Notes: generated by a model not told the origin, from the sequence alone. Numbered from the stretch's first letter, positions 28,201 through 40,200 are shown. The stretch is DNA of 64,000 bases from Hydractinia symbiolongicarpus (GCF_029227915.1 NC_079883.1:16804001-16868000); one strand, 5' to 3'. Program-made: numbers and translations.

Positions 28201-31200
28201 CGCAGGTTGCCATCGGTCTAATCTCTCCCCTCTTAATGGACTACAACGTCTGAAGTCGTTTTCCATTGCGTCATGGCCATATAACACTTTCAATTACACG
28301 TACAGCACTCCACAAGCTTTAATATGGCCGTTTGCAGCCTAATAAAGGCCGTACACATAAATCATGTTGTTCCACGTGCCTGCGCATTCTACGATCGGTC
28401 TAATGCCTCCACTTTTAATGGACTAGGACGCACCAAGTTGTGTTCCACTGCGTCATGGCGTTATAACACTGTCAACTACGGGTACAGGCCTGTAAAGGCT
28501 GTAATATGGCCTTTTGCAGCCTAATAAAGGCCGTACACATAAATCACGTTGTTCCACGTGCCTGTGCAGGTTACCATTGGTCTAATCCTTCCACTTTCAA
28601 TGGGCTACGACATCCCAAGTTGTTTCCCATTGCGTCATGGCGTTATAACACCTTCAATTACATGTACAGCACTCCACAAGCTTTAATATGGTCTTTTGCA
28701 GCCTAATAAAGGCCGTACACATAAATCACGTTGTTCCACGTGCCAGCGCAGGTTACCATTGGTCTAATCCTTCCACTCTCAATGGACTAGGACGTCCCAA
28801 GTTCTTTCCCGTTGTGCAATAGCTTTATAACACCGTCAACCATGTGTACTGGTGTCTAAAGGCTGTAATATGGCCTTTTGCAGCCTAATAAAGGCAGTAC
28901 ACATAAATCACGTTGTTCCACGTGCCTGTGCAGGTTACCATTGGTGTAATCCTTCCACTCTCAACGGACTACGACGTCCCAAGTTGTTTCCCATTGCGTC
29001 ATGGTGTTATAACACCGTAAACTACTGGTACTGGTCTCGGAAGGCTGTAATATGGCCTTTTGCAGCCTAATAAAGGTCGTGCACATAAATCACGTTGTTC
29101 CACGTGCCTGCACAGGTTACGATCGGTTTAATCCCTCCACCCCAATGGACTGCGACGTCCCAAGTCGTTTTTCATTGCCACATGGCGGTATAACACCGTC
29201 AAATACGGTTACAGGCCTCTAAAGGCTATAATATGTCCTTTTGCAGCCTAATAAAGTACTTACGCGTAAATCACGTTGTTCCACGTGCCTGTGCAGGTTA
29301 CCGTTGGTCTAATCCTTCCACTCTCAATGGACTACGACTTCCCAAGTTGTTTCCCATTGCGCAATGGCTTTATAACACCGTCAACCATGTGTACAGGTCT
29401 CTGAAGGCTGTAATATGGCCTTTTTGGAGCCTAATAAAGGCCATACACATAAATCACGTTGTTCCACGTGCCTGCGCAGGTTGCCATCGGTCTAATCTCT
29501 CCCCTCTTAATGGACTACAACGTCTGAAGTCGTTTTCCATTGCGTCATGGCCATATAACACTTTCAATTACACGTACAGCACTCCACAAGCTTTAATATG
29601 GCCGTTTGCAGCCTAATAAAGGCCGTACACATAAATCATGTTGTTCCACGTGCCTGCGCAGTCTACGATCGGTCTAATGCCTCCACTTTTAATGGACTAG
29701 GACGCACCAAGTTGTGTTCCACTGCGTCATGGCGTTATAACACTGTCAACTACGAGTACAGGCCTGTAAAGGCTGTAATATGGCCTTTTGCAGCCTAATA
29801 AAGGCCGTACACATAAATCACGTTGTTCCACGTGCCTGCGCAGGTTGCCATCGGTCTAATCTCTCCCCTCTTAATGGATTACAACGTCTGAAGTTGTTTT
29901 CCATTGCGTCATGGCCATATAACACTTTCAATTACACGTAAAGCACTCCACAAGCTTTAATATGGCCGTTTGCAGTGTAATAAAGGCCGTGCACATAAAT
30001 CAATTTGTTCCATGTGCCTGTGCAGTTTAAAATCGGTCTAATCCCTCCACTCTTAACGGACTGTGACGTACTAAGTTGCTTTCCATTGCGTCATGGCGTT
30101 ATAACACCGTCAACCATGTGTACTGGTCTCTAAAGTCTGTAATATGGCCTTTTGCAGCGTAATAAAGGCCGTACACATAAATCACGATGTTCCACGTGCC
30201 TGCGCAGGTTACCATTGGTGTAATCCTTCCATTCTCAATGGACTACGACTTCCCAAGTCGTTTTCCATTGCCCCTTATTCTTACAACACCTTCAATTAAA
30301 CGTACAGACCTCTACAGGCTGTAATATGGCCTTTTGTAGCCAAATAAACGCGTCACACATAAATCACGTTGTTTTACGTGCCTGTGCAGGTTATCATTGG
30401 TCTAATCCTTCCACTTGCAATCCACTACAACGTCCCAAGTTGTTTGCGAATGCGTCATTGGGTTATAACACCGTCAACCAGGTGTACAGGTCTCTAAAGG
30501 CTGTAATGTGGCTTTTTGCAGTTTAATAAAAGCCCAGCACATAAATCACGTTGTTCCACGTGCCTGCGCAGGTTACGATCGGTCTAATCCCTCCACCCCT
30601 AATGGACTACGACGTCCCAAGTCGTTTTCCATTGCGTCATGGCGGTATAACACCGTCAACTACGGGTACAGCCCTCCACAGGCTTTAATATGGCCATTTG
30701 CAGCCTAATAAAGGCCTTACACGTAAATCAGGTTGTTCCACGTGCCTGCGCAGGTTACGATCAATCTAATCTCTTCCCTCTTAATGGACTGCGATGTGTC
30801 CAAGTCGTTTTCCATTGCGTCATGGCGTTATAACACCTTCAATTACACGTACAGCACTCCAAAAGCCTTAATATGGCCTTTTGCAGCATAAAAAAAGCCG
30901 CACACATAAATCACTTTGTTCCACGTGACTGCGAAGCCTACAATCGGTCTAATCCCTCCACTCTTAGTGGACTACGACGTCCCAAGTTCTTTTCTATTGC
31001 CCCTTACCCTTATAACACCTTCAATTACACGTACAGGCCTCTAAAGTCTGTAATATTGTCTTTTGCAGCCAAATAAAGGCATCACACGTAAATCACGTTG
31101 TTCCACGTGCCTGCGCAGCTTACGATCGGTCTAATCTCTCCCGTCTTAATGGACTACGACGTCCCAAGTCGTTTTCAATCACGTCATGGCGTCATAACAA

Positions 31201-32546
31201 CTTAAATTACACGTACAACACTCCACAAGCTTTATTATGGCCTTTTGGTTACTATCGGTCCGATCTCTCCACTCCTAATGGACTACGACGTCCCAAGTTG
31301 TTTTCCATTGCGTCATGGCGTTATAACACCGTCAACTACGGGTACAGCCCTGCACAGGCTTTAATATGGCCTTTTGCGGCCTAATAAAGGCCGTACACAT
31401 AAATTACGTTGTTCCACGTGCCTGCGCAGGTTGCGATCGGTCTAATCTCTCCTCTCGTAACGGACTACGACGTCCCAAGTCGTTTCCTATTGCGTCATGG
31501 CGTTATAAGACCGTCAACTACGGGTACAGCCCTCCACGGGCTTTAATATGGCCATTTGCAGCCTAATAAAGGCCTTACACGAAAATCAGGTTGTTCCACG
31601 TGCCTGCGAAGCCTACAATCGGTCTAATCCCTCCACTCTTAGTGGACTACGACGTCCCAAGTTCTTTTCTATTGCCCCTTACCCTTATAACACCATCAAT
31701 TACACGTATAGGCCTCTAAAGTCTGTAATATTGTCTTTTGCAGCCAAATAAAGGCATCACACGTAAATCACGTTGTTCCACGTGCCTGCGCAGCCTACGA
31801 TCGGTCTAATCTCTCCCGTCTTAATGGACTACGACGTCCCAAGTCGTTTTCAATCACGTCATGGCGTCATAACAACTTAAATTACACGTACAACACTCCA
31901 CAAGCTTTAATATGGCCTTTTGCAACCTAATAAAAGCCGTACACATAAATCACGTTGTTGCACATGTCTGCGCAGGTTTCGATCAGGCTAATCCTTCCAC
32001 TCTTAATGGACTGCGACGTCCCAAGTCGTTTTCTATTGCCTTTTACCCTTATAACACCTTCAATTACACGTACAGGCCTCTAAAGGCTGTAATATGGTCT
32101 TTTGCAGGCAAATAAAGGCCTCACACGTAAATCACGTTGTTCAACGTGTCTGTGCAGCTTCACATTGGTCTAATCCTTCCACTCACAATGGACTACGACG
32201 TCCGAAGTTGTTTCCCAATGCGTCATGGCGCTATAACACCGTCAACCAGGTGTACAAATCTCTAAAGGTTGTAATATGCCCTTTGGCAGTTTAATAAAAG
32301 CCGTGCACATCAATCACTTTGTTCCACGTGCCTGCGAAGCTTATGATCGCTCTAATCTCTCCCCTCTTAATGGACTATGACGTCCCAAGTCGTTTTCCAT
32401 TGCGTCATGGCGTTATAACACCTTAAATTACACGTACAGCACTCCACAAGCTTTATTATGGCCTTTTGGTTACTATCGGTCCGATCTCTCCACTCCTAAT
32501 GGACTACGACGTCCCAAGTTGTTTTCCATTGCGTCATGCCGTTATA
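20821..32546 (+). repeat. Large higher-order repeat, two copies of 5,863 bp
   Basis: From about 20821 every landmark recurs 5,863 bp later (20861 to 26724, 22096 to 27959, 24463 to 30326, 26231 to 32094), and all places I compared were identical. The unit equals 32 monomers plus 39 bp, so it contains truncated monomers. Examples are copies where GGCCTTTTG runs straight into GTTACTATCGG (about 25371 and 31234). A third, slightly diverged partial copy begins at about 32547 and is spliced at about 33150 to the 2,807-bp unit. Such identity means very recent duplication, or an assembly duplication that needs excluding. Confidence 0.9.
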
Positions 32547-35500
32547 ACACCGTCAACCATGTGTACTGGTCTCTAAAGGCTGTAATATGGCCTTTTGCAG
32601 CCTAATAAAGGCAGTACACATAAATCACGTTGTTCCACGTGCCTGCGCAGGTTACCATTGGTCTAATTCTACCACTTGCAATGGACTACGACGTCCCAAG
32701 TTGCTTCCCATTGTGCAATGGCCCTATAACACCGTCAACCATGTTTACTGGTCTCTAAAGGCTGTAATATGGCATTTTGCAGCCTATTAAAGGCAGTACA
32801 CATAAATCACGTTGTTCCACGTGTCTGTGCATGTTACCATTGGTCTAATCTTTCCAATCTTAATGGAGTTCGACGTCCCAAGTTGTTTCCCATTGCCTCA
32901 TGCCCTCATAACACCGTCAACCAGGTGTACAGGTCTCTAAAGGCTGTAATATGGCCTTTTCCAGATTAATAAAGGGCGTGCACATATATCACGTTGTTCC
33001 AGGTGCCTGCGCAGGTTACCATTGGTCTAATCCTTCCACTCTCAATAGACTAAGACGTCCGAAGTTTTTTCCCATTGCGCAATGGCTTTATAACACCGTC
33101 AACCATGTGTGCTGGTCTCTGAAGGCTGTAATATGGTCTTTTGGAGCCTAATAAAGGCCATACACATAAATCACGTTGTTTCACGTGCCTGTGCAGGTTA
33201 TCATTGGTCTAATCCTTCCACTCGCAATCCACTACGACGTCCCAAGTTGTTTGCGAATGCGTCATTGGGTTATAACACCGTCAACCAGGTGTACAGGTCT
33301 CTAAAGGCTGTAATGTGGCTTTTTGCAGTTTAATAAAAGCCCAGCACATAAATCACGTTGTTCCACGTGCCTGCGCAGGTTACGATCGGTCTAATCCCTC
33401 CACCCCTAATGGACTACGACGTCCCAAGTCGTTTTCCATTGCGTCATGGCGGTATAACACCGTCAACTACGGGTACAGCCCTCCACAGGCTTTAATATGG
33501 CCATTTGCAGCCTAATAAAGGCCTTACACGTAAATCAGGTTGTTCCACGTGCCTGCACAGGTTACGATCAATCTAATCTCTTCCCTCTTAATAGACTGCG
33601 ATGTGTCCAAGTCGTTTTCCATTGCGTCATGGCGTTATAACACCTTCAATTACACGTACAGCACTCCAAAAGCCTTAATATGGCCTTTTGCAGCATAATA
33701 AAAGCCGCACACATAAATCACTTTGTTCCACGTGACTGCGAAGCCTACAATCGGTCTAATCCCTCCACTCTTAGTGGACTACGACGTCCCAAGTTCTTTT
33801 CTATTGCCCCTTACCCTTATAACACCTTCAATTACACGTACAGGCCTCTAAAGTCTGTAATATTGTCTTTTGCAGCCAAATAAAGGCATCACACGTAAAT
33901 CACGTTGTTCCACGTGCCTGCGCAGCTTACGATCGGTCTAATCTCTCCCGTCTTAATGGACTACGACGTCCCAAGTCGTTTTCAATCACGTCATGGCGTC
34001 ATAACAACTTAAATTACACGTACAACACTCCACAAGCTTTATTATGGCCTTTTGGTTACTATCGGTCCGATCTCTCCACTCCTAATGGACTACGACGTCC
34101 CAAGTTGTTTTCCATTGCGTCATGGCGTTATAACACCGTCAACTACGGGTACAGCCCTGCACAGGCTTTAATATGGCCTTTTGCGGCCTAATAAAGGCCG
34201 TACACATAAATTACGTTGTTCCACGTGCCTGCGCAGGTTGCGATCGGTCTAATCTCTCCTCTCGTAACGGACTACGACGTCCCAAGTCGTTTCCTATTGC
34301 GTCATGGCGTTATAAGACCGTCAACTACGGGTACAGCCCTCCACGGGCTTTAATATGGCCATTTGCAGCCTAATAAAGGCCTTACACGAAAATCAGGTTG
34401 TTCCACGTGCCTGCGAAGCCTACAATCGGTCTAATCCCTCCACTCTTAGTGGACTACGACGTCCCAAGTTCTTTTCTATTGCCCCTTACCCTTATAACAC
34501 CATCAATTACACGTATAGGCCTCTAAAGTCTGTAATATTGTCTTTTGCAGCCAAATAAAGGCATCACACGTAAATCACGTTGTTCCACGTGCCTGCGCAG
34601 CCTACGATCGGTCTAATCTCTCCCGTCTTAATGGACTACGACGTCCCAAGTCGTTTTCAATCACGTCATGGCGTCATAACAACTTAAATTACACGTACAA
34701 CACTCCACAAGCTTTAATATGGCCTTTTGCAACCTAATAAAAGCCGTACACATAAATCACGTTGTTGCACATGTCTGCGCAGGTTTCGATCAGGCTAATC
34801 CTTCCACTCTTAATGGACTGCGACGTCCCAAGTCGTTTTCTATTGCCTTTTACCCTTATAACACCTTCAATTACACGTACAGGCCTCTAAAGGCTGTAAT
34901 ATGGTCTTTTGCAGGCAAATAAAGGCCTCACACGTAAATCACGTTGTTCAACGTGTCTGTGCAGCTTCACATTGGTCTAATCCTTCCACTCACAATGGAC
35001 TACGACGTCCGAAGTTGTTTCCCAATGCGTCATGGCGCTATAACACCGTCAACCAGGTGTACAAATCTCTAAAGGTTGTAATATGCCCTTTGGCAGTTTA
35101 ATAAAAGCCGTGCACATCAATCACTTTGTTCCACGTGCCTGCGAAGCTTATGATCGCTCTAATCTCTCCCCTCTTAATGGACTATGACGTCCCAAGTCGT
35201 TTTCCATTGCGTCATGGCGTTATAACACCTTAAATTACACGTACAGCACTCCACAAGCTTTATTATGGCCTTTTGGTTACTATCGGTCCGATCTCTCCAC
35301 TCCTAATGGACTACGACGTCCCAAGTTGTTTTCCATTGCGTCATGCCGTTATAACACCGTCAACCATGTGTACTGGTCTCTAAAGGCTGTAATATGGCCT
35401 TTTGCAGCCTAATAAAGGCAGTACACATAAATCACGTTGTTCCACGTGCCTGCGCAGGTTACCATTGGTCTAATTCTACCACTTGCAATGGACTACGACG

Positions 35501-36600
35501 TCCCAAGTTGCTTCCCATTGTGCAATGGCCCTATAACACCGTCAACCATGTTTACTGGTCTCTAAAGGCTGTAATATGGCATTTTGCAGCCTATTAAAGG
35601 CAGTACACATAAATCACGTTGTTCCACGTGTCTGTGCATGTTACCATTGGTCTAATCTTTCCAATCTTAATGGAGTTCGACGTCCCAAGTTGTTTCCCAT
35701 TGCCTCATGCCCTCATAACACCGTCAACCAGGTGTACAGGTCTCTAAAGGCTGTAATATGGCCTTTTCCAGATTAATAAAGGGCGTGCACATATATCACG
35801 TTGTTCCAGGTGCCTGCGCAGGTTACCATTGGTCTAATCCTTCCACTCTCAATAGACTAAGACGTCCGAAGTTTTTTCCCATTGCGCAATGGCTTTATAA
35901 CACCGTCAACCATGTGTGCTGGTCTCTGAAGGCTGTAATATGGTCTTTTGGAGCCTAATAAAGGCCATACACATAAATCACGTTGTTTCACGTGCCTGTG
36001 CAGGTTATCATTGGTCTAATCCTTCCACTCGCAATCCACTACGACGTCCCAAGTTGTTTGCGAATGCGTCATTGGGTTATAACACCGTCAACCAGGTGTA
36101 CAGGTCTCTAAAGGCTGTAATGTGGCTTTTTGCAGTTTAATAAAAGCCCAGCACATAAATCACGTTGTTCCACGTGCCTGCGCAGGTTACGATCGGTCTA
36201 ATCCCTCCACCCCTAATGGACTACGACGTCCCAAGTCGTTTTCCATTGCGTCATGGCGGTATAACACCGTCAACTACGGGTACAGCCCTCCACAGGCTTT
36301 AATATGGCCATTTGCAGCCTAATAAAGGCCTTACACGTAAATCAGGTTGTTCCACGTGCCTGCACAGGTTACGATCAATCTAATCTCTTCCCTCTTAATA
36401 GACTGCGATGTGTCCAAGTCGTTTTCCATTGCGTCATGGCGTTATAACACCTTCAATAACACGTACAGCACTCCAAAAGCCTTAATATGGCCTTTTGCAG
36501 CATAATAAAAGCCGCACACATAAATCACTTTGTTCCACGTGACTGCGAAGCCTACAATCGGTCTAATCCCTCCACTCTTAGTGGACTACGACGTCCCAAG
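30390..36600 (+). repeat. Terminal higher-order repeat, 2,807-bp unit (about 2.2 copies)
   Basis: Offsets of 2,807 bp link 30508 to 33315 to 36122, 31912 to 34719, and 32587 to 35394. The first and second copies differ at a few bases (for example GCAGCATAAAAAAAGCC near 30885 versus GCAGCATAATAAAAGCC near 33693). The second and third are almost identical. This is the last module before the array ends, and the third copy is cut off at about 36600. The unit equals 15 monomers plus 77 bp. Confidence 0.88.
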
Positions 36601-36604
36601 TGCT

Positions 36605-36895
36605 GTACGCCCTCCTCGCGTCCCTTCTCGACTAGCTGCTGTCTCTCTCGTTCATTAAGCGACTCTACGATTTTTCTGGTTCTCTGACGTATTTGCTCCT
36701 TGAGCAGCATATAGGGTTGCTTTTCCTGCATAATTAAGCTAAATTCATAATCACTAATAACCCCTTTTTCCACAGCTCTACTGATAAGGTCGATAACGGA
36801 GTTGAGTTTGGTCTCCGCCAGCAACCTTATACCTTCGTGCTTCTTGCTTTTGACATCTATTTCCACAATTACCAAAATCTTTTCTACTGTCCAAA
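36605..36895 (-). pseudogene. Fragment of a mobile-element-like coding exon, cut by the satellite
   Basis: On the minus strand an open frame of about 95 codons runs from a possible splice acceptor near 36880-36895 to about 36605. It reads as a charged helical segment with KSKKHEGIRLLAETKLNS, then ISRAVEKGVISDYEF and a Glu/Arg-rich tail (RQRTRKIVESLNERERQQL). The pattern K-KH-I-LLA-KLN-I--LIS-A----IS--EF is one I associate with a conserved domain of unknown function in many predicted proteins of cnidarians and some insects, probably of mobile-element origin. That is recollection, not a search result. The frame has no own stop: it reads on into reversed satellite sequence for 13 more codons. 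A start codon is missing (only TTG near 36875), so it is an isolated exon or fragment. It lies downstream of the RAB3GAP2 stop codon on the same strand. Confidence 0.5.
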
Positions 36896-36901
36896 TTTAT
36901 T
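36896..36901 (-). promoter_or_regulatory. Possible poly(A) signal of the RAB3GAP2-like gene
   Basis: The minus strand carries AATAAA here, about 225 nt after the TGA stop at 37125. It is the first canonical hexamer I see downstream of that stop. Such hexamers are common by chance in AT-rich DNA, so this is only a candidate. Confidence 0.3.
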
Positions 36902-37124
36902 ATTTATAGTAACCAAAATCATAAATAAACTGTATTATATTGCAATATACAACGTCTTTCTTCGATTGATCTACCTAGCTACACGATATCAATGGTTTAT
37001 AACATACTTCTCAGGTCTTTAAAAAAAAAATACCGAAGATATATTTCATGTATTGGATTAAAATTGGAAAACGAATAGAAGGCAAAACTATACTTTAACT
37101 GAATTTACTTTCTTCAGTCACAGA

Positions 37125-37268
37125 TCATAGAAATAACTTTAAGCCTTCAATAAGTTCGTAGATAAATTTATTTTCGTTCGACTCATTAGTCATATTTGTA
37201 TGCAGATATTGTAGCAAGTGGTAAGTATTCTCCAATGGGATTGATGTGGCGCGTAATTTTGATATGTC
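37125..37268 (-). CDS. RAB3GAP2: RAB3GAP2-like terminal exon with stop
   Basis: The acceptor TTTTTTGTTATAG precedes codon GAC (phase 0); 47 codons then lead to TGA at 37125-37127. The peptide begins DISKLRATSIPLENTYHLL and ends ELIEGLKLFL. It matches the human C-terminal layout (DPQDLQNTEVPIATTAKL, ending LIEAVEAISLPSL) in length and pattern. No longer reading frame competes on this strand. Confidence 0.85.
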   Translation of the reverse strand, partial: DISKLRATSIPLENTYHLLQYLHTNMTNESNENKFIYELIEGLKLFL

Positions 37269-40200
37269 CTATAACAAAAAATATTAGTTTTGCACACTAG
37301 CACAACACATCGAATCCAACAGGAGGGGAGAGAACCCAAAATAAAATAGGTGGGGAGGTGAGTTAAAACAGCATGTTGCAACTCACTTCAATATCTCTTG
37401 ATGTCAAAATTTTATAGCTTAATGTATACTAAAAGGAATAGTTGTATACTCACAATCGACTGCAACCATATTGTTATCTTTGTAGGAAGTTTACTGAAAT
37501 TATCTTTCAATTTTTCCCCCTCTGCAAGAAGTAGTGACTGTGCTAATCTTTCACGAATCACTTCCAAGATTTGTGGACAGAACTCTGCTTTACTTTGCAC
37601 GCACATGGCCATCTAAAAAGCAACGACTTTGGACAAAAATTCTAGGTTCGAAGTTGCTTTCGTTGATTAAATATCTCTTAGAGAAACCAGTTTTATAAAA
37701 ACGAATTGTAACATTCATGGAATAATATACCTCTTGTGCGGCTATGTCCAAACCATGTGAATACAACGTACAGGCCATAAAACGACGAACAAAATCCTCA
37801 TCCAAATTAAATCTTATAGACAGAGTTAACACAATATCCAACTGCGAAAGAAGGTCAGATGTCATATGGCGAGCAATTTCATCCCCCTGGGTTAATTCAA
37901 CATGATTTTTGACCAGCGAAGAAATAGCGTTGCAACAGAACTAGAAAAAACGTAAAGTTCTCCAAAAGTAGAGTATTATTTAAAATTTAGGTATAAAGTG
38001 GATAAAAACGATTCAGAGTTAAAATAATAAAAAAAAAACGAAAAAAGAATACCTGCTCTCTCGTTTTTATCACAGCATCATCGATGCCATTCGATAGTGT
38101 TAGCGTTCCATGTAGGGCTAGATTAAAGGTGTGTTTAACCTGCAAAAGATGCAACAGCGTTAATTTTACACGAAGCTGGTGACATAACATCATTAACAGA
38201 AAATTCCTCTCAAGGGGGACTCAAACTGTCTTCCAAAATTCCGCCAACATGTTGGTACAGTTCGTCATGGACTTAACTTTAAATAATAACAAAAAATACC
38301 ACTTAGTGAAGGTCACTATGTTACAAATGAGAACTTCGTGTGTAGGGCCTTGTTAAAAGTAATTTTTTTAATGAAATCTATTCTTTGGTTGATTTGAATA
38401 CAAAAAAATACTAGGTGTCATTTTTTCCCATATTTATGTGGCCCTGGCTGACGTCATCACTTTTTAGGTCAGTAAAATATCACAGTTGGAATTTGAATTT
38501 TTTTCTTTTTTGATAGATAGATAAAAAAAACACATTATTGTTTTATGACCTTTTTATTACCTTATTGTTTCATGGGCTTTTTTATTATAGTTCGAATTTA
38601 TAACATCGTTCGTATATATTTTTTAAATTATCGGCGCTCCTTAAAGAGTGCAGTTAAGATACTAGAATGAAATTAAGAAATAATTGCACTCCGCAGAGTG
38701 CAATTACGATATAATTTGCACTGTAGAAGAAGCGCCAAACAAGAAAAAATAGGTCATCGTGTGATTATGCTAGTAATAGGGAAATTAAAAAAATATGAAG
38801 AAACTCAAAACACGAAGAAAAAAGTAGTTATTTTGTCTTAGAAAAGTACATTCTCTGTCAGGAAAAAAATAACAAGAAATTTTTTACTGACTGTTCGCTT
38901 TATGGAGCAATTTTTTGTTTGAAAATTGTTATTTTCATTTTTCATAGGTCACTGCTTTTCCAAAATCTGAAAGAATCAAGTTAATTGACTGCCTTATTGT
39001 AAGAGCTAATTATGAACATCGAAAATTTATTAACTCCTTTGAAAACTTGGAAAGCTGGTCTGTTGAATCACTAGTTGATAAAAACGTTTTTTATCGTCAC
39101 GAATGTTACAAAAGTGTAATAATTAAAACAAACAAGTTAAATGTTTCAGCACCCATACGAGGAAGACAATCACTTGAACCATAGTTGATTAGTAATACAA
39201 CAAATGACAGTATAACTGATACACCATTATCTCAAACGAAATCTTTACGCTTTAAGTTTACTTTATTTGACAAGGACTGTTGTGTTATATGTCAAAAGGA
39301 AGGAGGTAAACTCCATAAGGTTTTCGTGTTTTCAACTGGGTACGCACTGTTACATCTCGCACAACAAATACCAGACCGAAGTTTGTTTATAAGCCAAATG
39401 CAGCTGACGCAATAGCAAATGATGTACATTATCACCTTAATTGTATTTATGATACAGCGACAAGTTTCTAGTACATCTACGAATGCAATTAATAGTACAA
39501 GAGATAAAAGATGTCACAAAGGTTATGGCGGACATTGAGATAGTAAAAATTGTGAAAAAAATGCTTGACATGAACATGTGAATACCACATAAAAAATTTT
39601 TTAGGGGATGAAATGAATCAGCATAAAAATCACAAACGATACCGAAAACAATTTCTAGCAGATAAAATAATCAATATTGTATTTTCTAGACTCAAGTCTA
39701 GAAGAAACGCTGAAATAATCTGTTCACATGTTGCTCATAACAATGCAAGGGAAAGTTACAGAAATTCACCTGATCACTAAAATCAATTGTTTGATGCCGC
39801 TTCACTGGCACGTCGGGATATCTTACGACAAGAAAGTTGGAAATTTACTTGAGAATTTGACAGCTTTTATATCCCAGAATGTCTTAAATCGCTTTTACAG
39901 TGGATAATTTTAGTCCTGAAGTTTGTAGTTGACATTTGCCCAAAGAAAAAAAGAGGCAATTGATACAAATGACAGATACATTGGCGAAGTTTTCATTAAT
40001 CCTGTAAGAACAAAGAGATAAGCAGAATATGCTGACGCAAACTTTCTTAGCACTGAAAAAACACATTTTTCAATAGGCTCTATCTTCAACAACAACCAAG
40101 AAGCAGGAAAGTCATCAACACTCTTAGCAATTTAAGTCTTTCGATCCCATATTAGGTGATACAAGAGACAAATATTGCAAACAACTCTGTCACAGGAAAC

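Larger units (their letters stand above)
1..36600 (+). repeat. 182-bp satellite DNA array
   Basis: The whole left part is a head-to-tail array of a 182-bp monomer, all copies in one orientation. Successive ATGGCC-TTTTGCAG landmarks sit exactly 182 bp apart (for example 20679, 20861, 21043, 21225). Taking that ATG as base 1, a typical monomer has AATAAA at 18-23, the E-box-like hexamer CACGTG at about 50-55, the palindrome CCTGCGCAGG at 56-65, then GACGTC, TTATAA and a TACAGGCCT block. Roughly 200 monomers are present and the array is open at the left edge. At least two subfamilies alternate: one with a CACGTATATCA-type segment, common left of 17 kb, and one with a CACATAAATCACGTTGTT-type segment, dominant right of 20 kb. 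The consensus keeps about 10 CpG per monomer, so CpG depletion is not visible. No transposon or gene interrupts it. It could be centromeric, pericentromeric or other heterochromatin; the sequence alone does not say. Confidence 0.97.

Noticed and set aside
178-36322. About 60 open frames of 60-127 codons in the left 36 kb
   Set aside because: They are the same frame of a tandem satellite repeated; 182 is not a multiple of 3, so no long protein forms, and the longer frames (126-127 codons) arise from small deletions joining two monomers. Recorded as a finding, not as genes.
1-36600. CRISPR-like array
   Set aside because: The repeat is a contiguous 182-bp monomer without unique spacers, in an intron-containing eukaryotic sequence.
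37398-37616. 72-codon plus-strand ORF
   Set aside because: It is the opposite-strand shadow of the RAB3GAP2-like exon at 37612-37454.
38144-38270. Protein-like text DELYQHVGGILEDSLSPP and LERNFLLMMLCHQLRV upstream of the 38139 exon
   Set aside because: They are in different frames separated by a C run, and comparison with human RAB3GAP2 places the preceding exon at 42010-41860, so this is intron.
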